Positions 53,451 through 63,042 of a stretch of DNA of 64,000 bases are shown here, piece after piece. Within the stretch, counting starts at the first letter, position 1; every line of letters begins with the position of its first letter. The DNA comes from Aquimarina aquimarini (GTDB taxonomy: Bacteria; Bacteroidota; Bacteroidia; Flavobacteriales; Flavobacteriaceae): NCBI RefSeq assembly GCF_900299535.1, contig NZ_OMKE01000056.1, positions 62,001-126,000 on the forward strand, given 5' to 3'. The notes below the pieces were generated by a model. The model was not told the origin of the DNA, searched no databases, and saw nothing but the letters and a program-made list of their open reading frames with translations. The position numbers and the translations under genes are program-made.

Positions 53451-53646
53451 TAAACTTTGGATAAGTTTAAATTGTTTTTTAATGTTGTGCTCTTGTTTGT
53501 GTAGTGTGATTTTATCTTGTAATTATTTGATTTACAAATGAAGAAAGACTTTGTGGGTAATGGATTAAAGAGAGAAGTGATACACATTTAAGCAATATAT
53601 AGATAGTAAATTCGTTTTAAAGACGACCTAACCAAAGACCACAATA

Positions 53647-54831
53647 ATGAGTACACCTGCGAATCGGTTGCATTTTTTGGATGCAATACGAGCATTTGCA
53701 ATTTTAATGATGCTTCAGGGGCATTTTGTGCATTGCCTTTTGGGGAATGTATATCGTGATCAAAATAGTTTTGGCTATACTTTTTGGGAGTATTTTAGAG
53801 GAATGACGGCTCCAACTTTTTTTACAATAACAGGTTTTATATTTACCTATTTGTTGCTAAAACAAGAAAAAGTAGGGATTGATAATCCTAGAGTAGTCAA
53901 AGGAATAAAACGAGGAGTTAAGGTTATTTTTTATGGCTATTTATTGCGATTAAGTTTTTATGATGTTATAAATGGTACAATAAACCCTTCTTTCTTTTAT
54001 ATAGATGTTTTACAGTGTATTGGCGCTTCGTTGTTATTATTGATCGCAGTATATTTAGTTTTTTATAATAAGAATCAGATATTATTTCAGAATATAATTT
54101 TATGTATAGGTGTTATGGTATTTCTTCTTCAGCCTATATATGGTAGTTATTCATTAGATTTTTTCCCAAAAACAATAGCTAATTATTTCACAGATAGAAA
54201 TGGTTCTGTTTTTACTTTATTTCCATGGTTTGGATATGTGTGTTTTGGGAGCTTTGTAGCCAGTCTCTTTTTAAAGTTTAAAGAATATAAAAGGTTTTAT
54301 TCATACGCAATATTGATTCTTTTAAGTATTGGAGTGGTATTGGTTTTTAGTTCTTCGTCTATATTGATGTTGTTATATGATGTTACAGGTATAGTTGTTT
54401 TTAAATCCGTGGCTTATAATAATTTCTTATTTATAAGATTGGGGAACGTATGTGTGCTTTTTTCTATATTTATTATGATAAGAAAATATTTTGGTAATAA
54501 GGTGATCAGTATGATAGGAGGAAAAACCTTGCCTATTTATATAATTCATTTTTTTGTATTATACGGTAGTTGGTTTGGGTTAGGGCTTAATAGTTTCTTT
54601 TATCGTAGTCTAACACCAATGCAGGCTTTTGTGGGCGCTATATTATTTGTGATTGGGGTTTGTGTATTGGTTTTGCAGTATTATAAGCATGAGAAAGAGC
54701 TAATGATATTAATATATCGTTTGTGGGGTAAAGTAAATAAGATGTTTAAGAAGGTATTGCCAGAAAGTTGCCTGTTATTTATTGATGGAGTGGTTCGTAG
54801 GTATAGAAGTATACGGTTTGTAAAGCGATGA
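53647..54831 (+). CDS. HGSNAT/DUF1624-type membrane acyltransferase
   Basis: 394 residues, about ten hydrophobic segments. The N-terminus RLHFLDAIRAFAILMMLQGH and the following TAPTFFTITGFIFTYLLLK match the heparan-alpha-glucosaminide N-acetyltransferase catalytic domain (DUF1624), and SMIGGKTLPIYIIHFFVLYGSWFG near the C-terminus fits. Members move acetyl groups across the membrane to sugar or other acceptors; the substrate is unknown. The basic C-terminal tail is not conserved in the family. DoxX follows 76 bases later in the same direction. Confidence 0.85.
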   Translation: MSTPANRLHFLDAIRAFAILMMLQGHFVHCLLGNVYRDQNSFGYTFWEYFRGMTAPTFFTITGFIFTYLLLKQEKVGIDNPRVVKGIKRGVKVIFYGYLLRLSFYDVINGTINPSFFYIDVLQCIGASLLLLIAVYLVFYNKNQILFQNIILCIGVMVFLLQPIYGSYSLDFFPKTIANYFTDRNGSVFTLFPWFGYVCFGSFVASLFLKFKEYKRFYSYAILILLSIGVVLVFSSSSILMLLYDVTGIVVFKSVAYNNFLFIRLGNVCVLFSIFIMIRKYFGNKVISMIGGKTLPIYIIHFFVLYGSWFGLGLNSFFYRSLTPMQAFVGAILFVIGVCVLVLQYYKHEKELMILIYRLWGKVNKMFKKVLPESCLLFIDGVVRRYRSIRFVKR

Positions 54832-54907
54832 ATTTTTTTTCTTCTGCAGTACGGTATTAATTTGAAAATCAGTATATTATACTTGTCTAATTAATACTTG
54901 TTTTGTC

Positions 54908-55330
54908 ATGTCAACAATAAAATCATTAAACAAATGGGCTAATGCGCATACGTATTACCCTTTAGATTTATTACGAATCGCTTTAGGAGTCTTTTTATTT
55001 ATAAAAGGAATAGATTTTATAAGTAATAGCCAGATTCTTGTGGATTTAATCAAACCTGTTCAGAGTCTTGCTGGTTCTGTTATTATTATGCATTATGTTG
55101 CTCCTGCACATTTAATCGGGGGAATACTTATTTCTTTTGGGTTATTAACGAGGTGGTCTGTAGCAGCTCAGCTTCCATTGTTAATAGGAGCTGTACTTAT
55201 TAATTTTTTTGGAGAAATGAATATTGCAAACCTTACTATTGCTAGTGTAGTTCTAATGCTGTGCTTATTTTTTTTATTATATGGATCAGGAAAACATTCT
55301 GTTGATTACTATTTAAAAATGCAACAATAA
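54908..55330 (+). CDS. DoxX family membrane protein
   Basis: 140 residues with four hydrophobic segments. DLLRIALGVFLFIKGIDFISN and HLIGGILISFGLLTRWSVAAQLPLLIGAVLINFF are the two conserved DoxX helices pairs. Family members are linked to terminal oxidases, thiosulfate oxidation or redox membrane complexes, without a firm general function. It may share a transcript with the acyltransferase upstream. Confidence 0.88.
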   Translation: MSTIKSLNKWANAHTYYPLDLLRIALGVFLFIKGIDFISNSQILVDLIKPVQSLAGSVIIMHYVAPAHLIGGILISFGLLTRWSVAAQLPLLIGAVLINFFGEMNIANLTIASVVLMLCLFFLLYGSGKHSVDYYLKMQQ

Positions 55331-55387
55331 AATTGTTGTAATTATAACCAACAGAATGTCTCTTTATCATTTTTTATAAGAAAATAC

Positions 55388-55753
55388 TTACCATGCTGAT
55401 AAGCGAGATTCTTTTGTGCGGTCATTCCTGTGATTTGGAATGTCTAAGTATATAGTGTCCATTTTTTTGTAGGCATGTATATTCTGCTTAGAAGCTCTTT
55501 TCTTATTTTTTTTGAGTTGCTTTTTGATTTTTTGCCACTCTTTTTTGCTGTAAAACTCTTTACCTTTCTTTTTGATAGGAGTTTGTACAACTAGCAGTCG
55601 ATCTGCAGATGACATTGTTTCTGTACTATATTGTTCTTCAATGATTTGATTGTCAATAGTTTTTACAGAAGTTAGGTCGTATTCAAAGTCTTGACCAAAA
55701 GACATACCGCAGATTAAACAAAAAGCGATAAGTATTGTGAGTTTTAATTTCAT
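55388..55753 (-). CDS. Secreted basic protein of unknown function
   Basis: 121 residues from the ATG at 55753 (upstream frame to 55789 lacks support). The signal peptide (KLKLTILIAFCLICGMSFGQ) is clear. The mature part is highly basic in its second half (KKKGKEFYSKKEWQKIKKQLKKNKKRASKQ), which might bind nucleic acid or acidic polysaccharide. No family is recognised. Confidence 0.65.
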   Translation of the reverse strand: MKLKLTILIAFCLICGMSFGQDFEYDLTSVKTIDNQIIEEQYSTETMSSADRLLVVQTPIKKKGKEFYSKKEWQKIKKQLKKNKKRASKQNIHAYKKMDTIYLDIPNHRNDRTKESRLSAW

Positions 55754-55895
55754 TTCCCAGAATTTTGATGCATTATTATAACGAATCATTATACATTAAA
55801 ATTGTAAAAAGACATATCAAAACTATTTTCCCATTAATATAGATATGTTGTTTTCCTTGCTATAAGGAATGGGATAAATGTACTGATAATACTTG

Positions 55896-55916
55896 GGTTT
55901 TTCCTACGGAAAAACC
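55896..55916. terminator. Short hairpin downstream of metK
   Basis: GGTTTTTCC, TAC, GGAAAAACC: a 9-bp perfect stem 66 bases after the metK stop. A T-rich tract follows on the plus strand rather than the minus strand, so its use as metK terminator is uncertain. Confidence 0.35.
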
Positions 55917-55981
55917 GCATTTTTTCAATGTACCTTTCATAAATTCGATAAAAAACTAATTAAATCAGATGAAATGAATCT

Positions 55982-57238
55982 TTATAATTTAAAGGTTTTT
56001 TTAACCTCATCTACATAGTCTAATTTTTCCCAAGTAAAAAGCTCAACTTCTTTTTCGATTTTACCAGAATATGGGCTTTCAAAAACTTTGGTAATTGTCT
56101 TTGACTCTTTACCCATATGGCCATATGCTGCAGTTTCTTGATAAATTGGATTGCGTAGTTTGAGTCGTTTTTCGATAGCAGCAGGGCGCATATCAAAAAT
56201 TTGAGCTACTTTTTCAGCAATTTCTCCATCAGTTAACCCTAGAGTACTTGTGCCATAAGTATCAACAAAAATAGAAGTAGGTTCAACTACACCAATTGCA
56301 TATGATACTTGTACCAATACTTCGTTTGCTACACCAGCAGCTACAAGGTTTTTGGCAATATGTCTAGAAGCATATGCGGCAGACCTATCTACTTTACTAG
56401 GGTCTTTACCAGAGAAAGCACCTCCTCCATGAGCTCCTTTGCCACCATAAGTATCAACAATAATCTTTCTTCCTGTAAGACCAGTATCACCATGAGGACC
56501 ACCTATTACAAATTTACCAGTAGGGTTAATGTGGTATGTGATTTGATCATTAAATAATTGCTGAACATATTCTGGTAACTGTGCAATTACTCTAGGGATC
56601 AATATAGAAATAATGTCATTTTTTATTTTATTCAACATAATTTCATCATCATTATCAAAATCATCATGCTGTGTAGATACAACGATAGCAACAATTCGTT
56701 GCGGTATGTTGTCATCACTGTATTCGATTGTTACTTGGCTTTTTGAATCAGGCCGTAAATAAGGGATTTCTTTTCCTTCACGTCTTAATTTTGCTAGTTC
56801 AATTAGTATTTTATGAGAAATATCAAGTGCCAATGGCATGTAATTCTCTGTTTCTTTAGTAGCATATCCAAACATCATTCCTTGATCACCAGCTCCTTGT
56901 TCTTCTTTGGATTCTCTATCTACACCTTGATTTATATCTTGTGATTGCTCGTGAATAAGAGAAATTACACCACAAGAATCACCACTGAATTGATATGCTC
57001 CTTTGGTATATCCAATGGTATTTATCACTTCTCTTGCGATATGTTGTACATCGAGATATGTTTTTGATTTTACTTCTCCTGCGAGAACTACTTGACCAGT
57101 AGTTACCAAAGTTTCACATGCAACTTTGGAATCTTTATCAAAAGCTAAAAAATTATCTAATAGTGCGTCACTGATTTGATCCGCTACTTTATCTGGGTGT
57201 CCTTCAGATACACTTTCTGAAGTAAATAAATATGCCAT
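55982..57238 (-). CDS. metK: S-adenosylmethionine synthetase
   Basis: 418 residues from the ATG at 57238. The upstream frame to 57397 has no family similarity. It makes SAM from methionine and ATP. The ATP and Mg residues in [23 protein letters not shown], the hexapeptide [33 protein letters not shown] and the P-loop-like [19 protein letters not shown] are complete. It is divergent from the SAM-riboswitch-controlled methionine operon, with 570 bases between start codons. A minus-strand TACCTTTG (57420-57427) may be its -7 box. No riboswitch is visible in its own leader. Confidence 0.98.
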   Translation of the reverse strand: MAYLFTSESVSEGHPDKVADQISDALLDNFLAFDKDSKVACETLVTTGQVVLAGEVKSKTYLDVQHIAREVINTIGYTKGAYQFSGDSCGVISLIHEQSQDINQGVDRESKEEQGAGDQGMMFGYATKETENYMPLALDISHKILIELAKLRREGKEIPYLRPDSKSQVTIEYSDDNIPQRIVAIVVSTQHDDFDNDDEIMLNKIKNDIISILIPRVIAQLPEYVQQLFNDQITYHINPTGKFVIGGPHGDTGLTGRKIIVDTYGGKGAHGGGAFSGKDPSKVDRSAAYASRHIAKNLVAAGVANEVLVQVSYAIGVVEPTSIFVDTYGTSTLGLTDGEIAEKVAQIFDMRPAAIEKRLKLRNPIYQETAAYGHMGKESKTITKVFESPYSGKIEKEVELFTWEKLDYVDEVKKTFKL

Positions 57239-57528
57239 TTGTTGTTGTTTTATAAGAGAATGCTTAGACGCGATTGCGATGAGAAGCTTTCGACAAAATG
57301 TTATTAAATCGAGCTGCTTTAGCATTTTTATAATGATATGCTTACGGTGTGTGTTATAAACTGGTAAGGCATAGCATTTTGGGTTGCAATCAGTCAAATC
57401 TTTCCCTAAAATGTTTTGGCAAAGGTAAAAAAAATGACAATATTAAAAAGTATTTAACGTATCATTAATTATTTGAAAAAAGAGAGGTGATTTTGTTTTT
57501 CACAAAATAATTTTTGGAAGAAAGATCT

Positions 57529-57556
57529 TTGTATTAAAAAATAATTACTAGATTTG
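57529..57556 (+). promoter_or_regulatory. Promoter of the methionine operon
   Basis: TTG at 57529-57531, 17 bases, TAGATTTG at 57549-57556. The transcript would start near 57563, just ahead of the riboswitch. Confidence 0.6.
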
Positions 57557-57587
57557 CCCCGAAGTTTCTTATACATATTAGTAAGTT

Positions 57588-57735
57588 ATTAAGAAAGGTG
57601 GAGGGAATAGACCCTGTGAAACCTTAGCAACCCTTTATATTTAAAGAAGGTGCTAAATTCTATCTCGATTATTCGAGAGAAGATAACTCGATACAATTAT
57701 TCTTTTTGTAATTGTCGCTTTCCTTTCTTATTAAT
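57588..57735 (+). ncRNA. SAM-I (S-box) riboswitch
   Basis: All the SAM-I core pieces are present in order: P1 5' strand ending AAGAAAGG (57591-57598), GTGGAGGGAATAGACCC with the K-turn/P2 region, TGTGAAACCTTAGCAACC (J-region), GAAGGTGCTAAATTC, a P4 hairpin, and the P1 3' strand CCTTTCTTA (57722-57730). SAM binding closes P1 and lowers expression of methionine biosynthesis genes. It lies 77 bases before the metY start. I see no T-tract terminator after it, so control may act on translation or through an unclear downstream structure. Confidence 0.92.
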
Positions 57736-57811
57736 TTTCTTTAAAACAAACACAACGCAGAGAAGTGTTCGATGTATTTGAATTTATTTTAAAAATTTAA
57801 AATAGAAAATT

Positions 57812-59098
57812 ATGAGTACCCAAAAATTTGCAACAGAAGCTTTGCATGCAGGCCATGACGTATCTGCCAACGGAGGAACCAGAGCAGTACCTATATATCA
57901 GACAACATCCTATGTTTTTAATAATTCTGATCATGCCGCTAATTTGTTTAATTTGTCTGAGCCAGGATTTATTTATACTAGACTAAATAATCCTACAAAT
58001 GATATTTTAGAGCGACGTCTCGCTGCATTAGAAGGTGGTATAGGTGCGGTAGTAACCTCATCAGGAACAGCAGCAATAAATACAGCCTTGCTTACTCTAT
58101 TAAAAACAGGTGACCATATTGTAGCTTCAAGTAGTTTGTATGGGGGGACTTATAATCTGTTGAATGTAACACTACCAAGATTTGGAATTACGACAACATT
58201 TGTCGATCCTTCAAACCCTGAAAGTTTTAAAGAAGCTATACAAGAAAATACACGTGCAATTTTTGTTGAATCTTTGGGGAATCCTAAATTGGATGTTCTG
58301 GATTTGAAAGCTATCTCATCTATAGCAAAAACATCTAAGATCCCTTTTATTGTTGATAATACAGTTGCTACCCCTGCATTGCTAACTCCTATTGAGTATG
58401 GTGCCAATATTGTAATTCATTCACTTACAAAATATATAGGTGGTAATGGAACATCACTTGGAGGAGCAATTATAGACGCAGGAACTTTTGATTGGTCTAG
58501 TGGAAAATTTGCTGAGTTTACAGAACCTTCTCCTGGGTATCATGGGTTGGTATATCATGAAGCATTAGGAGCTGCGGCTTTTATTGCAAAAGTAAGAATA
58601 GAAGGATTGCGAGATTATGGGGCTGCATTAAGTCCATTTAATGCATTTCAGATTTTACAAGGTTTAGAAACATTAGAAATTAGAGTGCAGAAACATAGTA
58701 AAAATGCACTAGAACTTGCGCAATGGTTAAAAAAACAAGATGAAGTGAGTTGGGTGAAATATCCTGGACTAGAAGATGATGCTTATTATACATTGGCACA
58801 GAAATATTTGCCAAAAGGGCAAAGTGGGATTATTACGTTTGGAATAAAAGGGGGTTTTGAATCAGCCAAAACAATTGCAGATGAAACAAAAATATTTTCA
58901 TTATTAGCAAATATAGGAGACTCAAAATCATTGATCATTCATCCTGCAAGTACAACGCATCAACAATTAGATCCTGAACAGCAAAAATCAACAGGAGTTA
59001 CACAAGACTTAATAAGGTTATCTGTAGGGTTAGAAGATATAGAAGATCTAAAAGAAGATTTGAAAACAGCTTTTTCTAAAGTGAAAGTCGGGATTTAA
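57812..59098 (+). CDS. metY: O-acetylhomoserine sulfhydrylase
   Basis: 428 residues, fold-type I PLP enzyme of the Cys/Met metabolism family. It makes homocysteine from O-acetylhomoserine and sulfide. The start FATEALHAGHD, the substrate and PLP segments YQTTSYVF, RLNNPTNDILERRLAALEGG, SSGTAAINTALL, the Schiff-base lysine in VIHSLTKYIGGNG and the C-terminal HPASTTHQQL are characteristic of MetY rather than cystathionine synthases. It is the first gene after the SAM-I riboswitch and of the methionine operon. Confidence 0.95.
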   Translation: MSTQKFATEALHAGHDVSANGGTRAVPIYQTTSYVFNNSDHAANLFNLSEPGFIYTRLNNPTNDILERRLAALEGGIGAVVTSSGTAAINTALLTLLKTGDHIVASSSLYGGTYNLLNVTLPRFGITTTFVDPSNPESFKEAIQENTRAIFVESLGNPKLDVLDLKAISSIAKTSKIPFIVDNTVATPALLTPIEYGANIVIHSLTKYIGGNGTSLGGAIIDAGTFDWSSGKFAEFTEPSPGYHGLVYHEALGAAAFIAKVRIEGLRDYGAALSPFNAFQILQGLETLEIRVQKHSKNALELAQWLKKQDEVSWVKYPGLEDDAYYTLAQKYLPKGQSGIITFGIKGGFESAKTIADETKIFSLLANIGDSKSLIIHPASTTHQQLDPEQQKSTGVTQDLIRLSVGLEDIEDLKEDLKTAFSKVKVGI

Positions 59099-59109
59099 TA
59101 AGCGAAAAC

Positions 59110-59135
59110 GCCTTCTTGTTTGTAACAAGAAAGGC
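59110..59135 (+). other. Intercistronic hairpin between metY and metX
   Basis: GCCTTCTTGTT, TGT, AACAAGAAAGGC: a stem with one bulge in the 87-base gap between metY and the next gene. No T-tract follows, so an attenuator or an RNA-processing site are both possible. Confidence 0.3.
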
Positions 59136-59185
59136 CAGATAAAACAATACTGTCTTTGAATAATCTTAAAAAGAAACTATAAATA

Positions 59186-60148
59186 ATGCTTCAGAAACTA
59201 GATATCTTAAATTTTACTACAATAAAAGGAGAGTGTATTAGTGAAATTCCTTTGACATATGAATTGTTTGGAGTACCACTGTATCAAGCCCCAATAGTAT
59301 TGGTAAATCACGCCCTTACAGGAAACTCTACAGTATGTGGAGAGGATGGTTGGTGGAGTGGTTTGATAGGGCAAGGCAAATGTATTGATACCAATAAGTA
59401 TACTGTTTTGTCATTTAACATCCCAGGAAATGGATATGACGGAAAACAAGAGAATCTAATAGAAGAGTATAAGAGATTTAATGCAAGAGATATAGCTTCT
59501 ATATTTTCTCAAGGGTTAAAGGTGTTAGAAATTGATCAGTTGTATGCAGTAATAGGAGGATCTGTAGGAGGGGGGATTGCTTGGGAATTAGCATCCTTGA
59601 ACCCTACTTTGATTACTCACTTGATACCAGTAGCAACCGATTGGAAATCAACAGACTGGTTGAAAGCCAATTGTTTGGTGCAAGAACAGATATTATTGAA
59701 TTCTCAAAATCCTGTTTATGATGCAAGGCTACATGCTATGTTGATGTATAGATCACCAGAATCATTTAGAAGTAAATTTGAGCGTAGTTATAATGAAGAA
59801 AAAGATATGTACAATGTAGAAAGTTGGCTATTACATCATGGTGAAAAATTAAATGGCAGATTTGCACTTTCTGCTTACAAAGAAGTGAATTATATCTTAG
59901 CTAATATTGATATTACAAAAGGAAGAGGAAGTTTTGAAGAAGTAGCAAAAACAATACAGTCAAACATTCATATCATAAGTGTAGATTCTGATATGTTTTT
60001 TACAGCAAATGAAGATAAAATTACGTTTGAAAAACTAAGACGAATAAAACAAAATGTGACACACAGTATTGTAAATTCTGTTCATGGTCATGATGCATTT
60101 TTGATAGAATTTAAACAATTAAGTGCCTTGTTGAAAGAGGTGTTTTAA
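59186..60148 (+). CDS. metX: Homoserine O-acetyltransferase-like alpha/beta hydrolase
   Basis: 320 residues, somewhat short for MetX. The oxyanion/nucleophile segments are present: LVNHALTGNSTVCGEDGWWSGLIGQGKCIDT (N-terminal MetX signature), the nucleophile elbow VIGGSVGGGIAWELA, an acid in SVDSDMFFTANED and the His in NSVHGHDAFLIEF. The GSTGP loop typical of MetX reads GNGYDGKQ. Acetylation of homoserine, the substrate of metY, is the obvious role from context. A related serine or other acyltransferase activity is possible. Confidence 0.75.
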   Translation: MLQKLDILNFTTIKGECISEIPLTYELFGVPLYQAPIVLVNHALTGNSTVCGEDGWWSGLIGQGKCIDTNKYTVLSFNIPGNGYDGKQENLIEEYKRFNARDIASIFSQGLKVLEIDQLYAVIGGSVGGGIAWELASLNPTLITHLIPVATDWKSTDWLKANCLVQEQILLNSQNPVYDARLHAMLMYRSPESFRSKFERSYNEEKDMYNVESWLLHHGEKLNGRFALSAYKEVNYILANIDITKGRGSFEEVAKTIQSNIHIISVDSDMFFTANEDKITFEKLRRIKQNVTHSIVNSVHGHDAFLIEFKQLSALLKEVF

Positions 60149-60161
60149 AGAAAGAAAAAAG

Positions 60162-62576
60162 ATGAAAATTTTAAAATTTGGAGGAAGATCATTGGCAAAC
60201 GGAAAAGGAATTCGTGCCGTGATAGATATAATAGAAGAAAAAGTTAAGAAAGGAGAAAGAATCGCTGTGGTGCTTTCTGCTAGAGGAAGTACTACAGATG
60301 AACTCGAAGAGATTCTTGAAAAAGCAGTTAATAATGAAAGCTATCAAGAACAACTAGACGCATTTAAGGAATATCAAACAGCTGATTTTTTGGGGATAGA
60401 TTTTTCTCAAGAGTTTGATACATTAGATAAGCTTTTTGAAGGGGTTTCTCTTTTAGGAGACTATAGTAAGAGAATAAAAGATCAAGTGTTGTCACAGGGT
60501 GAAGTTATTTCTGCTAAATTGATAACACATATCCTTAAAGAAAAAAATATTAATGCTCATTTTGCAGATAGTAGATCTTTGATTGTTACAGATGGTCAAT
60601 TTGGAGATGCGTTGCCTTTGGATAAGCTTTCTAAAGAGAATGTGGTGAGTCATTTTGAGAAGTATAATGGAACTACAGTAAATATAGTTACTGGTTTCAT
60701 AGCTTCCAATACCAAGAATGAGACAACAACCTTAGGAAGAAACGGAAGTAATTATACCGCTTCATTACTAGCAAATTACCTAGACGCAGAAGAGTTGCAA
60801 AATTTTACTCATGTAAATGGGATTTATACAGCTAATCCTGATTTGGTTCCTAATGCAAAAAAGATAGAGAAGCTGTCGTTTACAGAGGCGAATGAATTAG
60901 CTTATTTTGGAGCTAATATTTTGCATGCAAAAACAATTATTCCTTTGATAGAAAAGAATATACCTCTTAGAATCTTGAATACGTTTGATCATAAAAATGA
61001 AGGAACACTTATTACTTCTGAGGTCAATGAGAAGGGGATCAAATCGCTTTCTGTCTTAGAGAATGTAGCTTTGATAAATCTTGAAGGAAGAGGACTGTTG
61101 GGTAAAGTAGGAGTAGATGCTCGAATATTTAAAGCATTAGCACATAAAAATATCAATGTTAGTATTATTTCTCAAGGTTCATCAGAAAGAGGAATTGGTT
61201 TTGTTGTAGAAGCAGATAAGGCAAAAGAAGCAAAAACGATACTGGAGCAGGAATTTGAATCAGATTTTTATAAGCGAGACGTTAGTGGTATAACAATAGA
61301 AAAAGAAGTTTCTGTGATATCTATTATCGGGCAAGATTTGAGTAATTTTCATAAACCGTATAATGCACTTATTAAGAATCAGGTTATTCCATTACTGTTT
61401 AATAATACAGTCACGGGTAAAAATGTAAGTTTGGTAGTGCAAAAAAAACAATTGCATCGAGCTTTGAATGTTATTCATGGTGAGATTTTTGAAATTTCTA
61501 AAAAAATAAATATTGCCATTTTTGGTCATGGGTTAGTAGGAGGGACTTTGGTAGATCAGATTTTGAAATCTGCAGAGCAAATTGAAAAACGAAAAAAGAT
61601 CAATCTTAATATCTTTGCTGTCGCCAATTCCAGAAAAGCACTTTTGAATAAAAATGGAGTGAGTGAGCAATGGGAAAGTGATATTGTAGAAAAAGGAGTT
61701 TCTTATACAGTTGATGATATTATACAATACGCAGATGAGCATCACTTAGAGAATTTAATAGCAATAGATAATACCGCAAGTCAAGGTTTTACAGATAGCT
61801 ATGTGCGTTTGGTAGCGCATGGTTTTGATTTGGTGTCATCGAATAAAGTAGCTAATACATTAAGTTTTGATTTTTATAAAAAGTTAAGAATAAGTTTAGA
61901 AGAAAATCAAAAACAATATTTGTATGAGACAAATGTTGGAGCAGGATTACCTTTGATCGATACGATCAAATTATTACATTTATCAGGAGAAAATATAACT
62001 AGAATCAAAGGTGTTTTCTCAGGATCATTAAGTTATTTGTTTAATACTTTCTCTATAGAGGATAGGCCCTTTAGTCAGGTTTTGCAAGAAGCAATTGATA
62101 AAGGGTTTACTGAGCCTGATCCTCGTGAAGATTTATGTGGGAATGATGTGGGAAGAAAATTGTTGATTCTCGCTAGAGAATTAGATTTGAGTAATGAATT
62201 TGAAGATGTTGTAATCCATAACTTAATCCCTGAACAATTGAGAGCAGGTGAAGCAAAAGAGTTTTTAGAAAAATTATCAGAATTAGATGAGGTGTTTCAA
62301 AAAATAAAAGAAGACCAAGAAGCAGATCATGTGTTGCGATATATAGGTGATCTTTGGGGAGATTTATCTCAAGAAAAAGGGAATCTTGATGTGAAATTGG
62401 TTTCAGTACCTCAAAGTAGTGCGTTAGGACAAGTAAAAGGATCCGACTCTATATTTGAAATTTATACCGAGTCTTATGGTGATCAACCAATAGTAATACA
62501 AGGAGCTGGTGCAGGAGCAGCAGTAACAGCAAGAGGTGTATTTGGAGATGTGCTACGATTAGCAGAAAAAGGATAG
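60162..62576 (+). CDS. Aspartokinase-like/homoserine dehydrogenase fusion, kinase domain apparently degenerate
   Basis: 804 residues, the ThrA/MetL layout. The C-terminal homoserine dehydrogenase has its NAD(P) loop (IFGHGLVGG), SSNKVANTL, YETNVGAGLPLIDT, SGSLSYLFNTF and the catalytic Glu, Asp and Lys in TEPDPREDLCGNDVGRKLL. ACT-like segments lie between 290 and 450. The N-terminal aspartokinase domain aligns overall (GFIASN, LGRNGS, FGANILHAKTI) but has lost hallmarks: KFGGTS reads KFGGRS (Arg9), GRNGSD reads GRNGSN (Asn197), TDVDG reads THVNG (His217, Asn219). Glu114 (GE) is kept. It is probably homoserine dehydrogenase with a pseudokinase domain, following metX by 13 bases. A genuine aspartokinase must then exist elsewhere. 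Confidence 0.9.
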   Translation: MKILKFGGRSLANGKGIRAVIDIIEEKVKKGERIAVVLSARGSTTDELEEILEKAVNNESYQEQLDAFKEYQTADFLGIDFSQEFDTLDKLFEGVSLLGDYSKRIKDQVLSQGEVISAKLITHILKEKNINAHFADSRSLIVTDGQFGDALPLDKLSKENVVSHFEKYNGTTVNIVTGFIASNTKNETTTLGRNGSNYTASLLANYLDAEELQNFTHVNGIYTANPDLVPNAKKIEKLSFTEANELAYFGANILHAKTIIPLIEKNIPLRILNTFDHKNEGTLITSEVNEKGIKSLSVLENVALINLEGRGLLGKVGVDARIFKALAHKNINVSIISQGSSERGIGFVVEADKAKEAKTILEQEFESDFYKRDVSGITIEKEVSVISIIGQDLSNFHKPYNALIKNQVIPLLFNNTVTGKNVSLVVQKKQLHRALNVIHGEIFEISKKINIAIFGHGLVGGTLVDQILKSAEQIEKRKKINLNIFAVANSRKALLNKNGVSEQWESDIVEKGVSYTVDDIIQYADEHHLENLIAIDNTASQGFTDSYVRLVAHGFDLVSSNKVANTLSFDFYKKLRISLEENQKQYLYETNVGAGLPLIDTIKLLHLSGENITRIKGVFSGSLSYLFNTFSIEDRPFSQVLQEAIDKGFTEPDPREDLCGNDVGRKLLILARELDLSNEFEDVVIHNLIPEQLRAGEAKEFLEKLSELDEVFQKIKEDQEADHVLRYIGDLWGDLSQEKGNLDVKLVSVPQSSALGQVKGSDSIFEIYTESYGDQPIVIQGAGAGAAVTARGVFGDVLRLAEKG

Positions 62577-62616
62577 TATAAGGATCAGGTAAACCATCTA
62601 TAAAAAATATAAACGA

Positions 62617-63042
62617 ATGAAAATAGAACTCAAAAGAATAGACAATGATTATCATTTTGAATTAAAAAATGAAAGAGGGCACATAACTCATATCGATAGT
62701 ACCGCCAAAGTGGGAGGTCATGATTTGGCACCAAGTCCAATGGAGTATGTGTTAATGGGGGTAGCTGGCTGTAGTGCAATTGATGTGATCTCAATACTCA
62801 AAAAACAACGGCAAGAAATTACTGATTATAGAGCAGAGGTAGATGGTAGTCGTGAAGAGATTGATGGAGCAAAACCATTTAAGAGTATTGTAGTTACAGT
62901 TTATCTTGAAGGGGATATTGTTCCTGCAAAAGCAAAAAGAGCAGCACAATTGTCGTTTGAGAAGTATTGCTCTGTATCAAAAACATTAGAACCTACTGCT
63001 ACAATAGAGTATAAAGTAGTTGTTAATAATAAAGAAATATGA
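62617..63042 (+). CDS. OsmC family protein
   Basis: 141 residues matching the OsmC/Ohr superfamily: GGHDLAPSPMEYVLMGVAGCSAIDVISILKKQRQEI with Cys52 in the GC position, and a C-terminal SFEKYCSVSKTL with a second cysteine (FEKYCSV). OsmC and Ohr proteins reduce organic or inorganic hydroperoxides with a pair of cysteines; the YhfA-type OsmC subgroup, which this resembles, is less characterised. It sits inside the methionine operon, and its stop overlaps the start of the next gene (ATGA), so it is translationally coupled. Confidence 0.9.
   Translation: MKIELKRIDNDYHFELKNERGHITHIDSTAKVGGHDLAPSPMEYVLMGVAGCSAIDVISILKKQRQEITDYRAEVDGSREEIDGAKPFKSIVVTVYLEGDIVPAKAKRAAQLSFEKYCSVSKTLEPTATIEYKVVVNNKEI

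Noticed and set aside
57239-57430. A SAM riboswitch in the metK leader
   Set aside because: The minus strand upstream of metK lacks the GGUGCUAAAUUC and GAAACC-type core segments that are plain on the plus strand at 57588-57735.
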